Origin: Falsirhodobacter deserti
GTDB taxonomy: Bacteria > Pseudomonadota > Alphaproteobacteria > Rhodobacterales > Rhodobacteraceae
Length of the DNA stretch: 64,000 nt
Reading direction: 5' to 3'
Assembly: GCF_004015795.1 (NCBI RefSeq)
Contig: NZ_ML137222.1
Span: 42,095 to 106,094, forward strand
Positions 1-8,641 of the stretch are shown here, one piece after another. Numbering within the stretch: the first letter of the stretch is position 1; each line of letters begins with the position of its first letter. Position numbers and translations under genes: made by a program. The notes beneath the pieces are model-generated. The model did no database searches, was not told where the DNA came from, and saw nothing but the letters and a program-made list of their open reading frames with translations.

Positions 1-545
1 AGCTCTCGGTGATCGTCGAGGAGTTGCGCACGCTTGCGCTCGGCAATGCCGGCCAGCTGGACCTCGCCCATGCAAGCCTCGATCTGGCCGAAGAGGTCGG
101 TGCCGCGCTGAACGGGCTGGAGGCGGAGCTTGCCGCCGAGGGGATCAATGTGACCCGAGCGCTGGCCCCGGCCCGGACCGTGGCGGATCGAGCGCGGCTG
201 CGTCAGGCCTGCGTGGCGATGCTGGAGAATTGCCGCAGTTACGCGCCGCAAAGCCGCGTGCATGTCGAGACAGGTGTGGAAGGCGGCGAGGCGTTCTTTC
301 GCTGTTCCGACACCGGGCCGGGCCTCTCCGCAGGGGACCGGACCCGCGCCTTTGACCGGTTCTGGCGGGCGGACGCCTCGCGCGGGCGCAGCCTCGGCGG
401 CTCGGGCCTTGGCCTGCCCATCGTGCGCGCCATCGCACGCGCCCATGGCGGCGAGGCCCGGATCCTGCCGCATGAGCCAACAGGGCTGATCGTGGAAATC
501 CGCCTGCCGAAGAAGCCCCTTCCCTTGGGAGAGACCGATGACTGA
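1..545 (+). CDS. Sensor histidine kinase, C-terminal ATPase part (5' end outside window)
   Basis: The reading frame is open from the window edge, so the true start lies to the left. What remains is a HATPase_c domain: an N-box-like stretch (MLENCRSYAP), a G1 box (DTGPGLS) and a G2 box (GSGLGLPIV). These bind ATP in two-component sensor kinases. The sensor and dimerisation/His regions are not in the window. The stop codon overlaps the ATG of the ABC exporter by 8 bases, so the two are translationally coupled and probably act together, but no response regulator is visible here. The kinase assignment is strong; the signal is unknown. Confidence 0.85.
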   Translation, partial: LSVIVEELRTLALGNAGQLDLAHASLDLAEEVGAALNGLEAELAAEGINVTRALAPARTVADRARLRQACVAMLENCRSYAPQSRVHVETGVEGGEAFFRCSDTGPGLSAGDRTRAFDRFWRADASRGRSLGGSGLGLPIVRAIARAHGGEARILPHEPTGLIVEIRLPKKPLPLGETDD

Positions 546-2310
546 CGATCCTGACGCCTACGGCGAACTGGCTGCGCGGCATGTGTCGATGCGGCGTGTC
601 CTGCAACTCTTCGTCCCCTATCGGGCGCGCATTGCGGGGGTTCTGGCGCTGATGGTCCTTGCCTCGGCCATCGGGCTGGCCGGGCCGTTCCTTCTGCGCG
701 CGATCATCGACGTCGCCCTGCCAAAGCAGGATCTGTCGCTGCTGGTCTGGCTTGCGGGCGGCATGATCGCGGCGGCGCTGGCCTCGGCCGGGATCGGCGC
801 GCTCCAGATCGTGCTGAGCACCCGTATCGGGCAGGCGATCCTGCACGATCTGCGCGTGCGGCTCTACGCGCATCTGCAGATGCTGTCGTTGCGGTTTTTC
901 ACCGGCACCCGCTCCGGCGAGGTTCAGTCCCGGATCGCGGGCGACATTGCCGGGCTGCAATCCCTGATGACCGAAACCGCGAACGAGCTTGGCCGCTCGC
1001 TCAGTGCGGTGGCGATGACGGCGGTGGCGATCCTCATCCTCGACTGGCGGCTGGCGCTCTTCGTCCTGCTGATCGTGCCGGTGACCGTACTGATCAGTGC
1101 CAAGGTCGCGCGCCTGCGCGAAGCGCTGACCTACCAGCAACAGGCGCGCGCCGCGGACATGTCGGCGGCAGTTGAGGAGACGCTGTCGGCCCCCGGCATC
1201 ATCCTTGCCCGGACCATGGGGCGCAGCACCTTTCTGACCCAGCACTTCGCCCGCATCTCGGGCGATCTGGCGCAGCTGGAGGTCCGTTCGCATACGGCAG
1301 GTGAATGGCAATGGTCGCTTATCGGCTTTGCACTTGCGACGCTGCCCGCCCTGACGCTGCTGGCGGGCGGGCTGTTGATGCAGACGGGCAATCCCGCCAC
1401 CATCGGCACGCTCGTCGCGATGATCGCACTTCAGGAGCAGCTCCTTTGGCCTTTCGAGCAGTTGCTCGAGGTCGGCCGCGACACGCGCAAGACCCGCGCG
1501 CTTTTCGCCCGCGTCTTCGAGTATCTCGACAAGCCGGTCGAGATCACCGAGTGCGCGGCCCCTGTCACCATCCCCCGTGCCGAGATGCGCGGCGAGGTCA
1601 AGCTCGACCATGTTCGTTTTGCCTATGCGGAGGGGCAAGACCCCGCGGTTCAGGACGTCAGCCTGACGATCCCCGCGGGCAGCCATGTCGCAATCGTCGG
1701 ACCCACGGGTTCCGGCAAGACCACGCTCGGCTACCTGCTGGCGCGGCTTTACGATGTCGATAGCGGCGCGATCCGCTTCGACGGGGTGGATCTGCGCGAT
1801 CTCAGCTTCGACACACTCTCACAGATGCTCGGGGTGGTCTCGCAGGAGCCGTATCTGCTGAACGCCTCTGTTGCCGAGAACCTGCGCTTCGCCCGACCGG
1901 ATGCGACCGAGGCCGAGATGATCGCGGCCGCAAAGGTGGCGCAGATCCACGACCACGTTGCCGCGCTGCCCGATGGCTATGACACCCTTGTTGGCGAAGG
2001 CGGTTTCCGGTTCTCGGGTGGCGAGAAGCAACGCCTGGCGCTGGCTCGCACCATCCTTCGCGATCCGCCGATCCTGCTTCTGGACGAAGCGACGAGCGCG
2101 CTCGATACCCGAACCGAACGAGCGATGTCCCAGGCGCTGGAGGGGCTGTCGAAGGGTCGCACGACCATCACCATCGCACACCGGCTCTCGACCATCCGTG
2201 GGGCCGACCTGATCGTCGTGATGCAGCACGGGCGGGTGGTCGAGACCGGCACCCATGCAGCGCTGGCGGCGAATGGCGGCGTCTATGCCGAACTTCTGGC
2301 GGGCGCGTGA
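538..2310 (+). CDS. ABC exporter, fused permease and ATP-binding domains
   Basis: 590 residues with the usual half-transporter layout: about six membrane helices (residues 30-310), then a nucleotide-binding domain with Walker A (GPTGSGKTT, near 388), signature motif (FSGGEKQR, near 491), Walker B (ILLLDEATSALD, near 512) and an H-loop (IAHRLSTI). It would work as a homodimer or heterodimer in the inner membrane, exporting lipids, drugs or peptides. It overlaps the kinase gene by 8 bases. The substrate cannot be told from the sequence. No membrane fusion protein lies next to it, so it is not a clear type I secretion ATPase. Confidence 0.93.
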   Translation: MTDDPDAYGELAARHVSMRRVLQLFVPYRARIAGVLALMVLASAIGLAGPFLLRAIIDVALPKQDLSLLVWLAGGMIAAALASAGIGALQIVLSTRIGQAILHDLRVRLYAHLQMLSLRFFTGTRSGEVQSRIAGDIAGLQSLMTETANELGRSLSAVAMTAVAILILDWRLALFVLLIVPVTVLISAKVARLREALTYQQQARAADMSAAVEETLSAPGIILARTMGRSTFLTQHFARISGDLAQLEVRSHTAGEWQWSLIGFALATLPALTLLAGGLLMQTGNPATIGTLVAMIALQEQLLWPFEQLLEVGRDTRKTRALFARVFEYLDKPVEITECAAPVTIPRAEMRGEVKLDHVRFAYAEGQDPAVQDVSLTIPAGSHVAIVGPTGSGKTTLGYLLARLYDVDSGAIRFDGVDLRDLSFDTLSQMLGVVSQEPYLLNASVAENLRFARPDATEAEMIAAAKVAQIHDHVAALPDGYDTLVGEGGFRFSGGEKQRLALARTILRDPPILLLDEATSALDTRTERAMSQALEGLSKGRTTITIAHRLSTIRGADLIVVMQHGRVVETGTHAALAANGGVYAELLAGA

Positions 2311-2357
2311 CCGCCCGGCCTCAGTGCTGGATGGCCGCGGCCCGGCGTCTTGCGCCT

Positions 2358-2739
2358 AGGGTCAGGATTTATAACCAGTAGATGACGGTTGCGGCGAGGG
2401 CGATGGCTGAGAGGAAGACCTTTGGACAGCGGTCATAGCGGGTTGCCACGCGCCTCCAGTCCTTGAGCCTGCCGAACATGATCCCGATGCGGTTGCGGCG
2501 TTTGTATCGACGCTTGTCGTATCTGACGGGTGTCTTGCGTTGCCTTCTACCAGGGATACGGGCGCGTATCCCTTCGTTCTGCACTGCTTCCCGGAACCAA
2601 TCGGCGTCGTAGCCGAGATCCCCGAGCAGCCAATCGACCTTTGGCAGGCTGCCGAGGAGCGCCCGTGCGCCGGTGTAGTCGCTCACCTGGCCGGCGGTTA
2701 CGAACAGGTCGATCGGCCGCCCTTGGCTGTCGCAGATGG
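2358..2739 (-). mobile_element. IS5-family (IS427-like) remnant, transposase C-terminal half
   Basis: One end of an IS5-family element begins with AGGGTCAGGAT at 2358. The minus strand encodes the last ~105 transposase residues (2369-2686), with the basic segment YDKRRYKRRNRI and the ending VIYWL. Similarity to the complete copy at 6592-7421 stops abruptly near 2739, so the 5' part of the transposase and the other inverted repeat are missing. Protein identity to the other copy is high but not complete (about ten differences), so this is a related isoform and not a recent duplicate. Confidence 0.85.
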
Positions 2740-3231
2740 CATGCTACCTACTGAACTCGTGGCGCAGAACATCGACAATCTAGATTTGGCTGCTGAGCGG
2801 CTAGCCTCGCTGCCGCAAATATAGTTGTGTTGCCGACGAGGGCCGTAAACCAGATGACGGGCTGCTGCCCCGATGCAGCAGCAGGAAGCATGCCCGGCCA
2901 AGCTTCCCACCCCATCGAAGGCCATTCGCTAGCGCCTCAATTTAGAGGGCTATAGCGTAGGTGTAGTTCTCCGTTTCGTCAGCTTCGGCCCGCCATACCC
3001 CGCCGATTGTCCGCTATAGTGCGATATTGCCGCCGATCACCGCATTCACCGGGTGAGATAGGAAACCTCCGATTTTACGCTACAGCGGGTAAGTCTTGAA
3101 GGTCATTGAACAGCAGCTACCTACCTCATTCCAGACGTTGATCGTCGACTTCGAGTATCTAACAGCTGCCATCTCCTAACGTGTCTTACACGACATCTCT
3201 GATCCCGGCCTTCACCGGTATGGCGCGATAT
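2740..3231. other. Non-coding stretch between the IS5 remnant and DUF418 gene
   Basis: No convincing gene was found on either strand. The only structure seen is the 54-base repeat at 2941-2994 that recurs near 6500. The base composition is more AT-rich than in the neighbouring genes. The stretch looks like debris left by insertion-sequence activity. Confidence 0.5.
2941..2994 (+). repeat. 54-base direct repeat, copy 1
   Basis: Starts TTTAGAGGGCTATAGCGTAG and ends GCTTCGGCCCGCCA. A copy with about 90 percent identity, in the same orientation, lies at 6500-6556. The two copies enclose the DUF418 and tetR genes and the 1.28-kb IS5 element. It could be the end of a lost mobile element or a duplicated junction. 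Confidence 0.7.
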
Positions 3232-3271
3232 CTGCGGGTCATCGAGTGACGTTACTGACCCGCAGCTTTTT
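3232..3271. terminator. Hairpin downstream of the DUF418 gene
   Basis: CTGCGGGTCA (3232-3241) pairs perfectly with TGACCCGCAG (3256-3265), followed on the plus strand by CTTTTT. It sits immediately after the stop codon of the minus-strand DUF418 gene. Read from that side it has an A-tract before the stem but only a weak U-tract after it, so it may work in both directions. Confidence 0.6.
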
Positions 3272-4442
3272 AATGCATACGTTCGCTAGAGCTGAAAGAA
3301 AGCCGGGTAACCGCCCTAAGCAGCCATTCCAGCGGCCCGTAGCGGAAGTGAGACAACCAGACCTTGCTCAGAACCAATTGCAGACCAATGATTACCACGT
3401 CCACCAGCAGCACTTGCGTCAGCGAAAGCCGATTGATCAGGCCAAGTCCATAACCGTGGAACACCAGCGCAAGCAGCAGCGACTGCATGAGATAATTGGT
3501 GAGTGCCATACGTCCCGCAGAGGCCACCAGAGCGTATGGCCCACCGGCGGCGGGGCGTAGCACGACGTGCAGAAAGCCGAGAACCATGGCGGCGGAAAGC
3601 AGCGGCGCCGTGACGATGGATAAAGCCAGCCCCGCGGTTTCGAAATATGTTCCCGGCGCCAGCGTTGCGCCTGCGGCATAGGCGAGAGCGCCGGGCAGGC
3701 CGACAAAAAGGCCGAGCTGCATCACGCGTCCTGACCAGTTTCGCCGGACAGCTTCGAGATGCGCGAAGACTTCCCTCCGGCCGGCGACATAACCCAGCAA
3801 AAACATGGCCAGAGCCGTCGGTGCCTGCAGAAGCAGCAACAAGGGAAGGAAATCCCCCAGCACGCGGATGTGGGCCGCAATGATATCGGCGGCCGTACCA
3901 CGCCAGTTCTCGGCCTCCGCGCGGATCATGTCCCGAGCCATATCCGTCTGGTCGAGCGACGGCAGGCCTGCCTGCCACACGGCGAGCCCGGCCCATAACA
4001 GCGCTGTCGCTGCAATCAGAGCCACCGCCAGCACGATCAGAAACCGGTCGCTGCGCCTGCGAAGGGCCAGAAGGATCAGCCCCAGAGCCGCATAGGTGGT
4101 GAGAATATCGCCGTGGAAGAGGAAAACCGCATGCAGCGCACCCATCGCGAACAGGCCGGCCTGGCGGCGTATAATGCGCGGCAGGAAGCTGGTTCCGGCG
4201 CGCTCCGCCGATTGCATCTGCAAGGTCACGGAGTAACCGAACAGGAACGAGAACAGCAGATAGAATTTGAGCTCGAACAGCGCCGAAACGACGCCCTCGA
4301 TAAACATGTCGAGAGCACTCGCATCAGGTGAAGGCAGGCCGGTGCCATACCAGGTCGAGGCGAAGGCCATGCTGTTGACGACGAGAATTCCGGCCAGCGC
4401 AAAGCCGCGCACGGCGTCGATGGCGTCTATGCGCTCAGACAT
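3270..4442 (-). CDS. DUF418 family membrane protein (YeiB-like)
   Basis: 390 residues with about ten hydrophobic helices. The start is typical of the family (RIDAIDAVRGFALAGILVVN), and the C-terminal DUF418 region includes the GRMALTNYLMQS segment. The family resembles acyltransferase-type membrane proteins; its biochemical role is not established. The start codon overlaps the tetR stop by 8 bases, so both are one transcription unit, probably controlled by the TetR protein. A strong hairpin follows the stop codon. Confidence 0.88.
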   Translation of the reverse strand: MSERIDAIDAVRGFALAGILVVNSMAFASTWYGTGLPSPDASALDMFIEGVVSALFELKFYLLFSFLFGYSVTLQMQSAERAGTSFLPRIIRRQAGLFAMGALHAVFLFHGDILTTYAALGLILLALRRRSDRFLIVLAVALIAATALLWAGLAVWQAGLPSLDQTDMARDMIRAEAENWRGTAADIIAAHIRVLGDFLPLLLLLQAPTALAMFLLGYVAGRREVFAHLEAVRRNWSGRVMQLGLFVGLPGALAYAAGATLAPGTYFETAGLALSIVTAPLLSAAMVLGFLHVVLRPAAGGPYALVASAGRMALTNYLMQSLLLALVFHGYGLGLINRLSLTQVLLVDVVIIGLQLVLSKVWLSHFRYGPLEWLLRAVTRLSFSSSERMH

Positions 4443-5037
4443 CGTTGTGGCCTTTGGGGTGGTTCTGCAGCATGGCGAGCAGACTGTGCATACTTGCCGT
4501 CATCATCTCCGGATCGAAGAAGGGGTCGGCGGCCGCGCGGCTGAAAACGCCGTCAATCCAGGTGGACAGCAGTGCGATCATCTCGTCGCGTGGTACCGCG
4601 AACGGCCGATCCTGCCGGTCGATCAGCGCAGAAAGCGCCTCGATCATCGCCCTGTCGGCCTCGGCGCTCAGCTTTGCGATGGTCGCGTCACGCGCCGTGG
4701 CAGCGGATATTTCGAGAATCAGGCGGCGGATTTCAGGATCGGCGGCCGCGGCCACCACATCTGACAGGAGCTGCCGGAGCGCCAGACCCGCATCCTGCTG
4801 GCCCTTCAGCGCATTCAGCCATTCGATTGTACCGGACGCATTGTCGGCCACGACGGCGTGGATCAGCGCCTGCTTGTTCGGAAAATAGTGAAACAGCTTG
4901 CCCGAGCTCGTCTTGGCTTCCAGCCGCACGGCGTCCGTGCTGGTGCCGTCAAAACCGGACCGGGAGAAGCAACGCTTTGCGGCGTGGATAAGCTGGGCAC
5001 GCTGAGCTGCCTGGCTTGCTGGATTGGGTTTTCGCAT
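4435..5037 (-). CDS. TetR/AcrR family transcriptional regulator
   Basis: 200 residues. An N-terminal helix-turn-helix spans residues ~10-55 (AKRCFSRSGFDGTSTDAV, then GKLFHYFPNKQAL), followed by a helical ligand-binding part. It is the first gene of a two-gene unit with the DUF418 gene. A 44-base near-perfect palindrome begins two bases before its ATG, which fits autorepression at the start of its own message. The effector is unknown. Confidence 0.92.
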   Translation of the reverse strand: MRKPNPASQAAQRAQLIHAAKRCFSRSGFDGTSTDAVRLEAKTSSGKLFHYFPNKQALIHAVVADNASGTIEWLNALKGQQDAGLALRQLLSDVVAAAADPEIRRLILEISAATARDATIAKLSAEADRAMIEALSALIDRQDRPFAVPRDEMIALLSTWIDGVFSRAAADPFFDPEMMTASMHSLLAMLQNHPKGHNDV

Positions 5038-5038
5038 A

Positions 5039-5082
5039 AGAGCAGCCTAAATCAGAGTAATTGCTCTGCGTTAGGCTGCTCT
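5039..5082. promoter_or_regulatory. Large palindrome before tetR, probable operator
   Basis: AGAGCAGCCTAA (5039-5050) is the exact inverted complement of TTAGGCTGCTCT (5071-5082). The inner parts also pair (CAGAG / CTCTG), so 17 of 19 positions match around a 6-base centre. Such dyads upstream of tetR genes are usually their operators. Its closeness to the ATG means it replaces any normal ribosome binding site, so an RNA hairpin effect on translation is also possible. Confidence 0.7.
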
Positions 5083-5160
5083 TGGATGAAATTCAATAGG
5101 TTTTGTATCATTCAATGGGACTATAGATGTGCCGATTGTCGGCTGGTTTTCTGCGAAAGC

Positions 5161-6441
5161 TGGACACCCGCAAGAACCTACCGAGCTTGTTGATTTCGTG
5201 ATTCAATCTGCCCGTCATGATTTGGAGGCGGGACGATGGAGCAGCGGTCTCTATTCGGGTTGTCGGAGCATCTGGAGCGCCTGAGCAAGAACGGTGATCC
5301 GCTGGAGACGCTCGCGGCGAGTGTGGACTTCTAGTATCTCCGCGGCTGGCTGGTCGATGGGCTGGGATACGGCGACGGAGCGAAAGGTGGTCGGCCGCCG
5401 TTCGATCCAGTGTCTATGTTCAAGGCGCTGATCCTGCAGGCGCAACACAATCTCAGCGACGCACGCATGGAGTTCATGATCCGGGACCGGCTCTCCTGGA
5501 TGCGGTTCCTCGGTTTCGATCTCGGCGCGCCGACGCCCGACGAGAACACGATCCGGCACTTTCGCAAAAGGCTGACCGAGACGGGAACGCTGAAGCGGGT
5601 GATGAAGGCCTTCGACTGGCAACTCCAGAAGAAGGGCTACATCCCCATGTCTGGCCAGATCGTCGACGCCTCGCTGGTTCCGGCGCCCAAGCAACGCAAC
5701 ACCGAGAGCGAGAAGGAGGCGATCAAGGAGGGCAAATCCGCCCGCGAGATTTGGCCCGACGAGCCGGCCAAGGCGGCCCAGAAGGACGTGGATGCCCGAT
5801 GGACCCTGAAGATCGGCGGCAAGGTGCGGTATCGTCCCGACGGAACGCCGCTGCCGATGATCGCGACGCCGGTCTTCGGCTACAAGAGCCACATCAGCAT
5901 TGACCAGCGCTTCGGCTTCATCCGCGAGGCGGCCGTGACGTCGGCATCGGCGCCCGACGGACGGCAACTCAAACACCTGGTGAGCCGGGAGAACACCGGC
6001 TCGGAGGTCTGGGCGGGCAGCGCCTATCGCAGCCAGAAGAACGAGAAGTGGCTGGCGGAACGGATGCTGACGAGCCGCATCCATCGTCGCAAGCCCGCAG
6101 GCAAGCCGATGCCGGAGGCGACCGCTCGCGCGAACGCGAGGAAGTCATCGATCCGCGTCGCCGTCGAGGATGTCTTCGCACATCAGAAGGTCCGGTTCGG
6201 CCTCTTCATCCGCACGATCGGCATCGCCCGGGCCGAGGCGAAACTGACGCTCGCCAACATCGCCTACTACATGAACCGCTTGATCTTCCATGAGCGTCGC
6301 ATGATTATGGGATGAATCCGCCCAAAAACGGCAAAACACCACGAAATCACCTCTCTGGTCGCTCCGGGGACCGAAAAGCCGGCGCTCCGCACGGCAGCCG
6401 CGCCGCTCAGACCAAGGTCAAGGGGTTATTGCGGGTGTCCA
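5161..6441 (+). mobile_element. IS5-family insertion sequence, 1281 bp, inactive
   Basis: Terminal inverted repeats TGGACACCCGCAAGAACC at 5161 and its near complement (GGTTATTGCGGGTGTCCA) ending at 6441 bound one long transposase frame. No target duplication could be recognised in the immediate flanks. The frame carries a nonsense codon, so the copy is probably immobile unless helped in trans. Confidence 0.85.
5236..6315 (+). pseudogene. IS5-family transposase with an early nonsense codon
   Basis: The natural start is ATG at 5236 with a GGAGG-like site before it. Codon 33 (5332-5334) is TAG where the surrounding sequence suggests GAG. After the stop, the frame reads on without interruption to 6315, with the IS5 N-terminal domain (ALILQAQHNLSDARMEFM), the catalytic region (SGQIVDASLVPAPKQRN) and the C-terminal segment (RVAVEDVFAHQK). 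Translation could restart at the ATG at 5416. One point mutation separates it from an intact gene, so the decay is young or a sequencing error. Confidence 0.85.
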
Positions 6442-6499
6442 TCTCGCTCAGGAAGACCGTCCGTCGAACACCCCAGTCGTGCCATCCATCCTTGTTTCA

Positions 6500-6556
6500 G
6501 TTTAAGAGGGCTATAGCGTAGACGTAGTTCTCTGTTTCATCGGCTTCGGCCCGCCA
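6500..6556 (+). repeat. 54-base direct repeat, copy 2
   Basis: Matches 2941-2994 in the same orientation, with a few substitutions and one inserted base. It ends 35 bases before the second IS5 element. Both copies lie near IS5 ends, so the repeat may mark the border of an older inserted segment. Confidence 0.7.
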
Positions 6557-6602
6557 AAGATTTCTAACTCCTTATGCGAAATCAAATGATTAGGGTCAGG
6601 AT

Positions 6603-7172
6603 TCATAACCAGTAGATGACGGTTGCAGCGAGGGCGATGGCTGAGAGGAAAACTTCTGGACAGCGGTCATAGCGTGTTGCCACGCGCCTCCAGTCCTTCA
6701 GCCTGCCGAACATGATCTCGATGCGGTTGCGGCGTTTGTATCGGCGCTTGTCGTATCTGACGGGTGTCTTGCGTTGCTTTCGTCCGGGGATGCAGGCGCG
6801 TATCCCTTTGTCCTGCAACGCTTCCCGGAACCAATCGGCGTCATAGCCGCGGTCCCCGAGCAGCCAGCCGACCTTTGGAAGGCTGCAAAGCAGCGCCCGT
6901 GCGCCGTTGTAGTCGCTGACTTGGCCGGCGGTGACGAACAGGTCGATCGGCCGCCCTTGGCTGTCGCAGATGGCATGCAGTTTGGTGTTCATCCCACCCT
7001 TGGTTCGACCGATCAGGCGGCCACGCCCCCCTTTTTCGCGGCCATGCTGGTCGCGGTGCGGTGTGCCTTCAGATAGCTCGCATCGATCATCACGGTCTTC
7101 CTCTCTCGGTGCTCTGCGGCCAGGCCCCTCATCATCCGTGCAGAGACGCCTTTCTCGCTCCATCGCTTCCAA
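6603..7172 (-). CDS. IS5-family transposase, second frame (OrfB)
   Basis: The meaningful part starts after the overlap with OrfA (RGRLIGRTKGGMNTKLHAI) and runs to VIYWL. It carries the second Asp (LLGDRGYDADWF) and the Glu region (RNRIEIMFGRLKDWRR) of the DDE catalytic triad. The first ~50 residues of the open frame are out of phase with OrfA and probably not translated alone. A frameshift in the A5-G6 run would join both parts into one transposase of about 250 residues. Confidence 0.85.
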   Translation of the reverse strand: MEAMERERRLCTDDEGPGRRAPREEDRDDRCELSEGTPHRDQHGREKGGRGRLIGRTKGGMNTKLHAICDSQGRPIDLFVTAGQVSDYNGARALLCSLPKVGWLLGDRGYDADWFREALQDKGIRACIPGRKQRKTPVRYDKRRYKRRNRIEIMFGRLKDWRRVATRYDRCPEVFLSAIALAATVIYWL

Positions 7173-7345
7173 CGGCTGTAGAGCGTCTTGTGCGGCCCAT
7201 AGGCTTTCGGGGCGTCTCGCCAGCGTAAGCCATTCCGGTTGATAAAGATAATCCCGCTCAGCAAGCGCCTGTCATCCACCCGGGACTTTCCGTGCGACTT
7301 TGGAAAGAAGGGTTTCAGACGCGCCATCTGTGCGTCGCTCAGCAA
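7013..7345 (-). CDS. IS5-family transposase, first frame (OrfA)
   Basis: 110 residues, beginning at a TTG codon (LSDAQMARLKPFFPKSHG). It contains the N-terminal DUF4096-type segment of IS427 transposases (NGLRWRDAPKAYGPHKTLY) and the first catalytic Asp region (KTVMIDASYLKAH). It ends shortly after an A5-G6 run (the MAAKKGG region) that is a likely slippery site for frameshifting into OrfB. Confidence 0.85.
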   Translation of the reverse strand: MLSDAQMARLKPFFPKSHGKSRVDDRRLLSGIIFINRNGLRWRDAPKAYGPHKTLYSRWKRWSEKGVSARMMRGLAAEHRERKTVMIDASYLKAHRTATSMAAKKGGVAA

Positions 7346-7429
7346 GAAAAGATCCTGTCACCGCTCCGTTTTCGAAGCGGTGAATCACGCAGCACTACGG
7401 AAAGCAATGCATCCTGACCCTGAGGAAAG

Positions 7430-7482
7430 AAGGGCTAAGGCCGCGCCATCTGCGCATCCGTCAGCCAGAAAAGAATGCTCAT
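7430..7482 (-). mobile_element. Remnant of an IS5-family transposase start
   Basis: Reading from 7482, the minus strand gives MSILFWLTDAQMARP and then a stop. This matches the N-terminus of IS427-type transposases but not the adjacent full copy exactly. The rest of that element is gone. It shows an earlier IS insertion at the same spot. The segment up to 7591 holds nothing else recognisable. Confidence 0.6.
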
Positions 7483-7591
7483 CGATCGGTCTGCTTGCGG
7501 AGCCTGAAACACGCCCGACAAGCAAGATCAATGGGTCCTGGCCCCAATCTGGGGGCACTGGATCTGGGCTGGAACATCAGCGCGGGAATGC

Positions 7592-8641
7592 TCACCACCG
7601 CACATCGCGCAGGCGTATCTCGGCCTCAAGCTGCGAGTGGTCATAGAAATCTGCGGTAGAACTGTTTCGCACGAAGCTCACCGTGATTCTGGGGCCTGTA
7701 GTGCTTTGGACGGACACGCCGACACCATGGGTCTGGTCTTCGCGCACGGCACCAAGAAACCGGTCGCCATCTGCGCTCTGTGTCCATAGGAACAGGTCGA
7801 TTATGCGGCCGTTCCTGGGAAGCTGGACTCCCAGTTCGATGCGCGACCGGAATGCCATTTCATTCGGAATGCTTTGGGCGAACGAGACAGAGCCGTAGGG
7901 CATTATGCGGTCGAAAATCGAGCGCAGGCCTACGATCGCAACTCCCTGTTCTGACGCCCCGTAGCTGAGCCGTTCAACTTGAAGCCATGCCTCGTGATAG
8001 CTATTCCCGACTTGCCCCAGCGAAGACAGGCGTGCGCTCGTGGAGGCTTCTGTGCTGCGCCCTAACTTGCGTTTGTTTTCGCGCAAGCGATGACAGAGGT
8101 CGAGAAAGGTCCACCCGCGAAGGTTGTTGAGCAGGCACGCAGAGATCTGGGCGGAACTTCGTCCGATGTCGTAGCGCGGGGACCACGACATTTTGCCTTC
8201 GCCCTGCAGGTCCAGCAAGCTGCCGTTGCCCAGAGCGAAGCGCGTTCTGGCGCCAACGCTTGCCCCGCCTACCCATCCGGGCTTCGCCTTGATTCGCGGA
8301 TCTGCGTGGAACTCCAGCCCGGCAAAACGGAAGCGGTCGTTCAGCGTGCCACCGTTGATGTTGCCGTCAAAGGCCAGGATGGGCGCGATCCACATATCCT
8401 GCCGGAGCACGCGCGATCCCGTCCCGTCATAGTAGTAGCCTTGGCGCGCCAACTCAGTGCGCAGCCCGTCGCGCACCGCAGGATCCGCCGCGTACCTGTC
8501 GAAGATGTTCGTCAGAGCGAAAAGGCGGAGCCGCTCCGATCCGCCGAGGCTCGTCTCGTATCGGTCCAGTTCGTCTCCAGATGCGGCCATGGGGGCAACA
8601 CCGATCAGGAAGATCGTGATCAGGATGCGAAGGCTATTCAC
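7592..8641 (-). CDS. Putative outer-membrane beta-barrel protein of the cellulose operon
   Basis: 349 residues from a GTG start that overlaps the stop of the lipoprotein gene by 8 bases. A signal peptide (RILITIFLIGVAPMAASGDE) is followed by ~330 residues rich in alternating polar/hydrophobic stretches with many Gly and aromatic residues. The protein ends in a strand with terminal Trp (EAEIRLRDVRW), the usual signal for outer-membrane barrel assembly. It is the last gene of the bcs operon. Since the operon's TPR protein lacks the barrel found in BcsC, this gene may supply the exit pore. That role is inferred from position and topology; I do not recognise a named family. Confidence 0.6.
   Translation of the reverse strand: MNSLRILITIFLIGVAPMAASGDELDRYETSLGGSERLRLFALTNIFDRYAADPAVRDGLRTELARQGYYYDGTGSRVLRQDMWIAPILAFDGNINGGTLNDRFRFAGLEFHADPRIKAKPGWVGGASVGARTRFALGNGSLLDLQGEGKMSWSPRYDIGRSSAQISACLLNNLRGWTFLDLCHRLRENKRKLGRSTEASTSARLSSLGQVGNSYHEAWLQVERLSYGASEQGVAIVGLRSIFDRIMPYGSVSFAQSIPNEMAFRSRIELGVQLPRNGRIIDLFLWTQSADGDRFLGAVREDQTHGVGVSVQSTTGPRITVSFVRNSSTADFYDHSQLEAEIRLRDVRW

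Larger units (their letters stand above)
6592..7421 (-). mobile_element. Complete IS5-family (IS427-like) element, 830 bp
   Basis: AGGGTCAGGAT at 6592 matches the complement of ATCCTGACCCT ending at 7421. The minus strand has two overlapping transposase frames, the layout of IS427-group elements that make transposase by ribosomal frameshifting. No obvious target duplication is seen. It lies just downstream of the cellulose operon. Confidence 0.88.

Noticed and set aside
145..1686. 513-codon minus-strand frame opposite the kinase and ABC exporter
   Set aside because: It is antisense to two well-supported genes, rich in Arg/Gly/Gln from GC-rich third positions, and matches no protein pattern.
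538..2310. The ABC exporter as the type I secretion ATPase for the RTX protein
   Set aside because: It lacks a neighbouring membrane fusion protein and the peptidase-like N-terminal domain, and lies 20 kb away coupled to a kinase gene.
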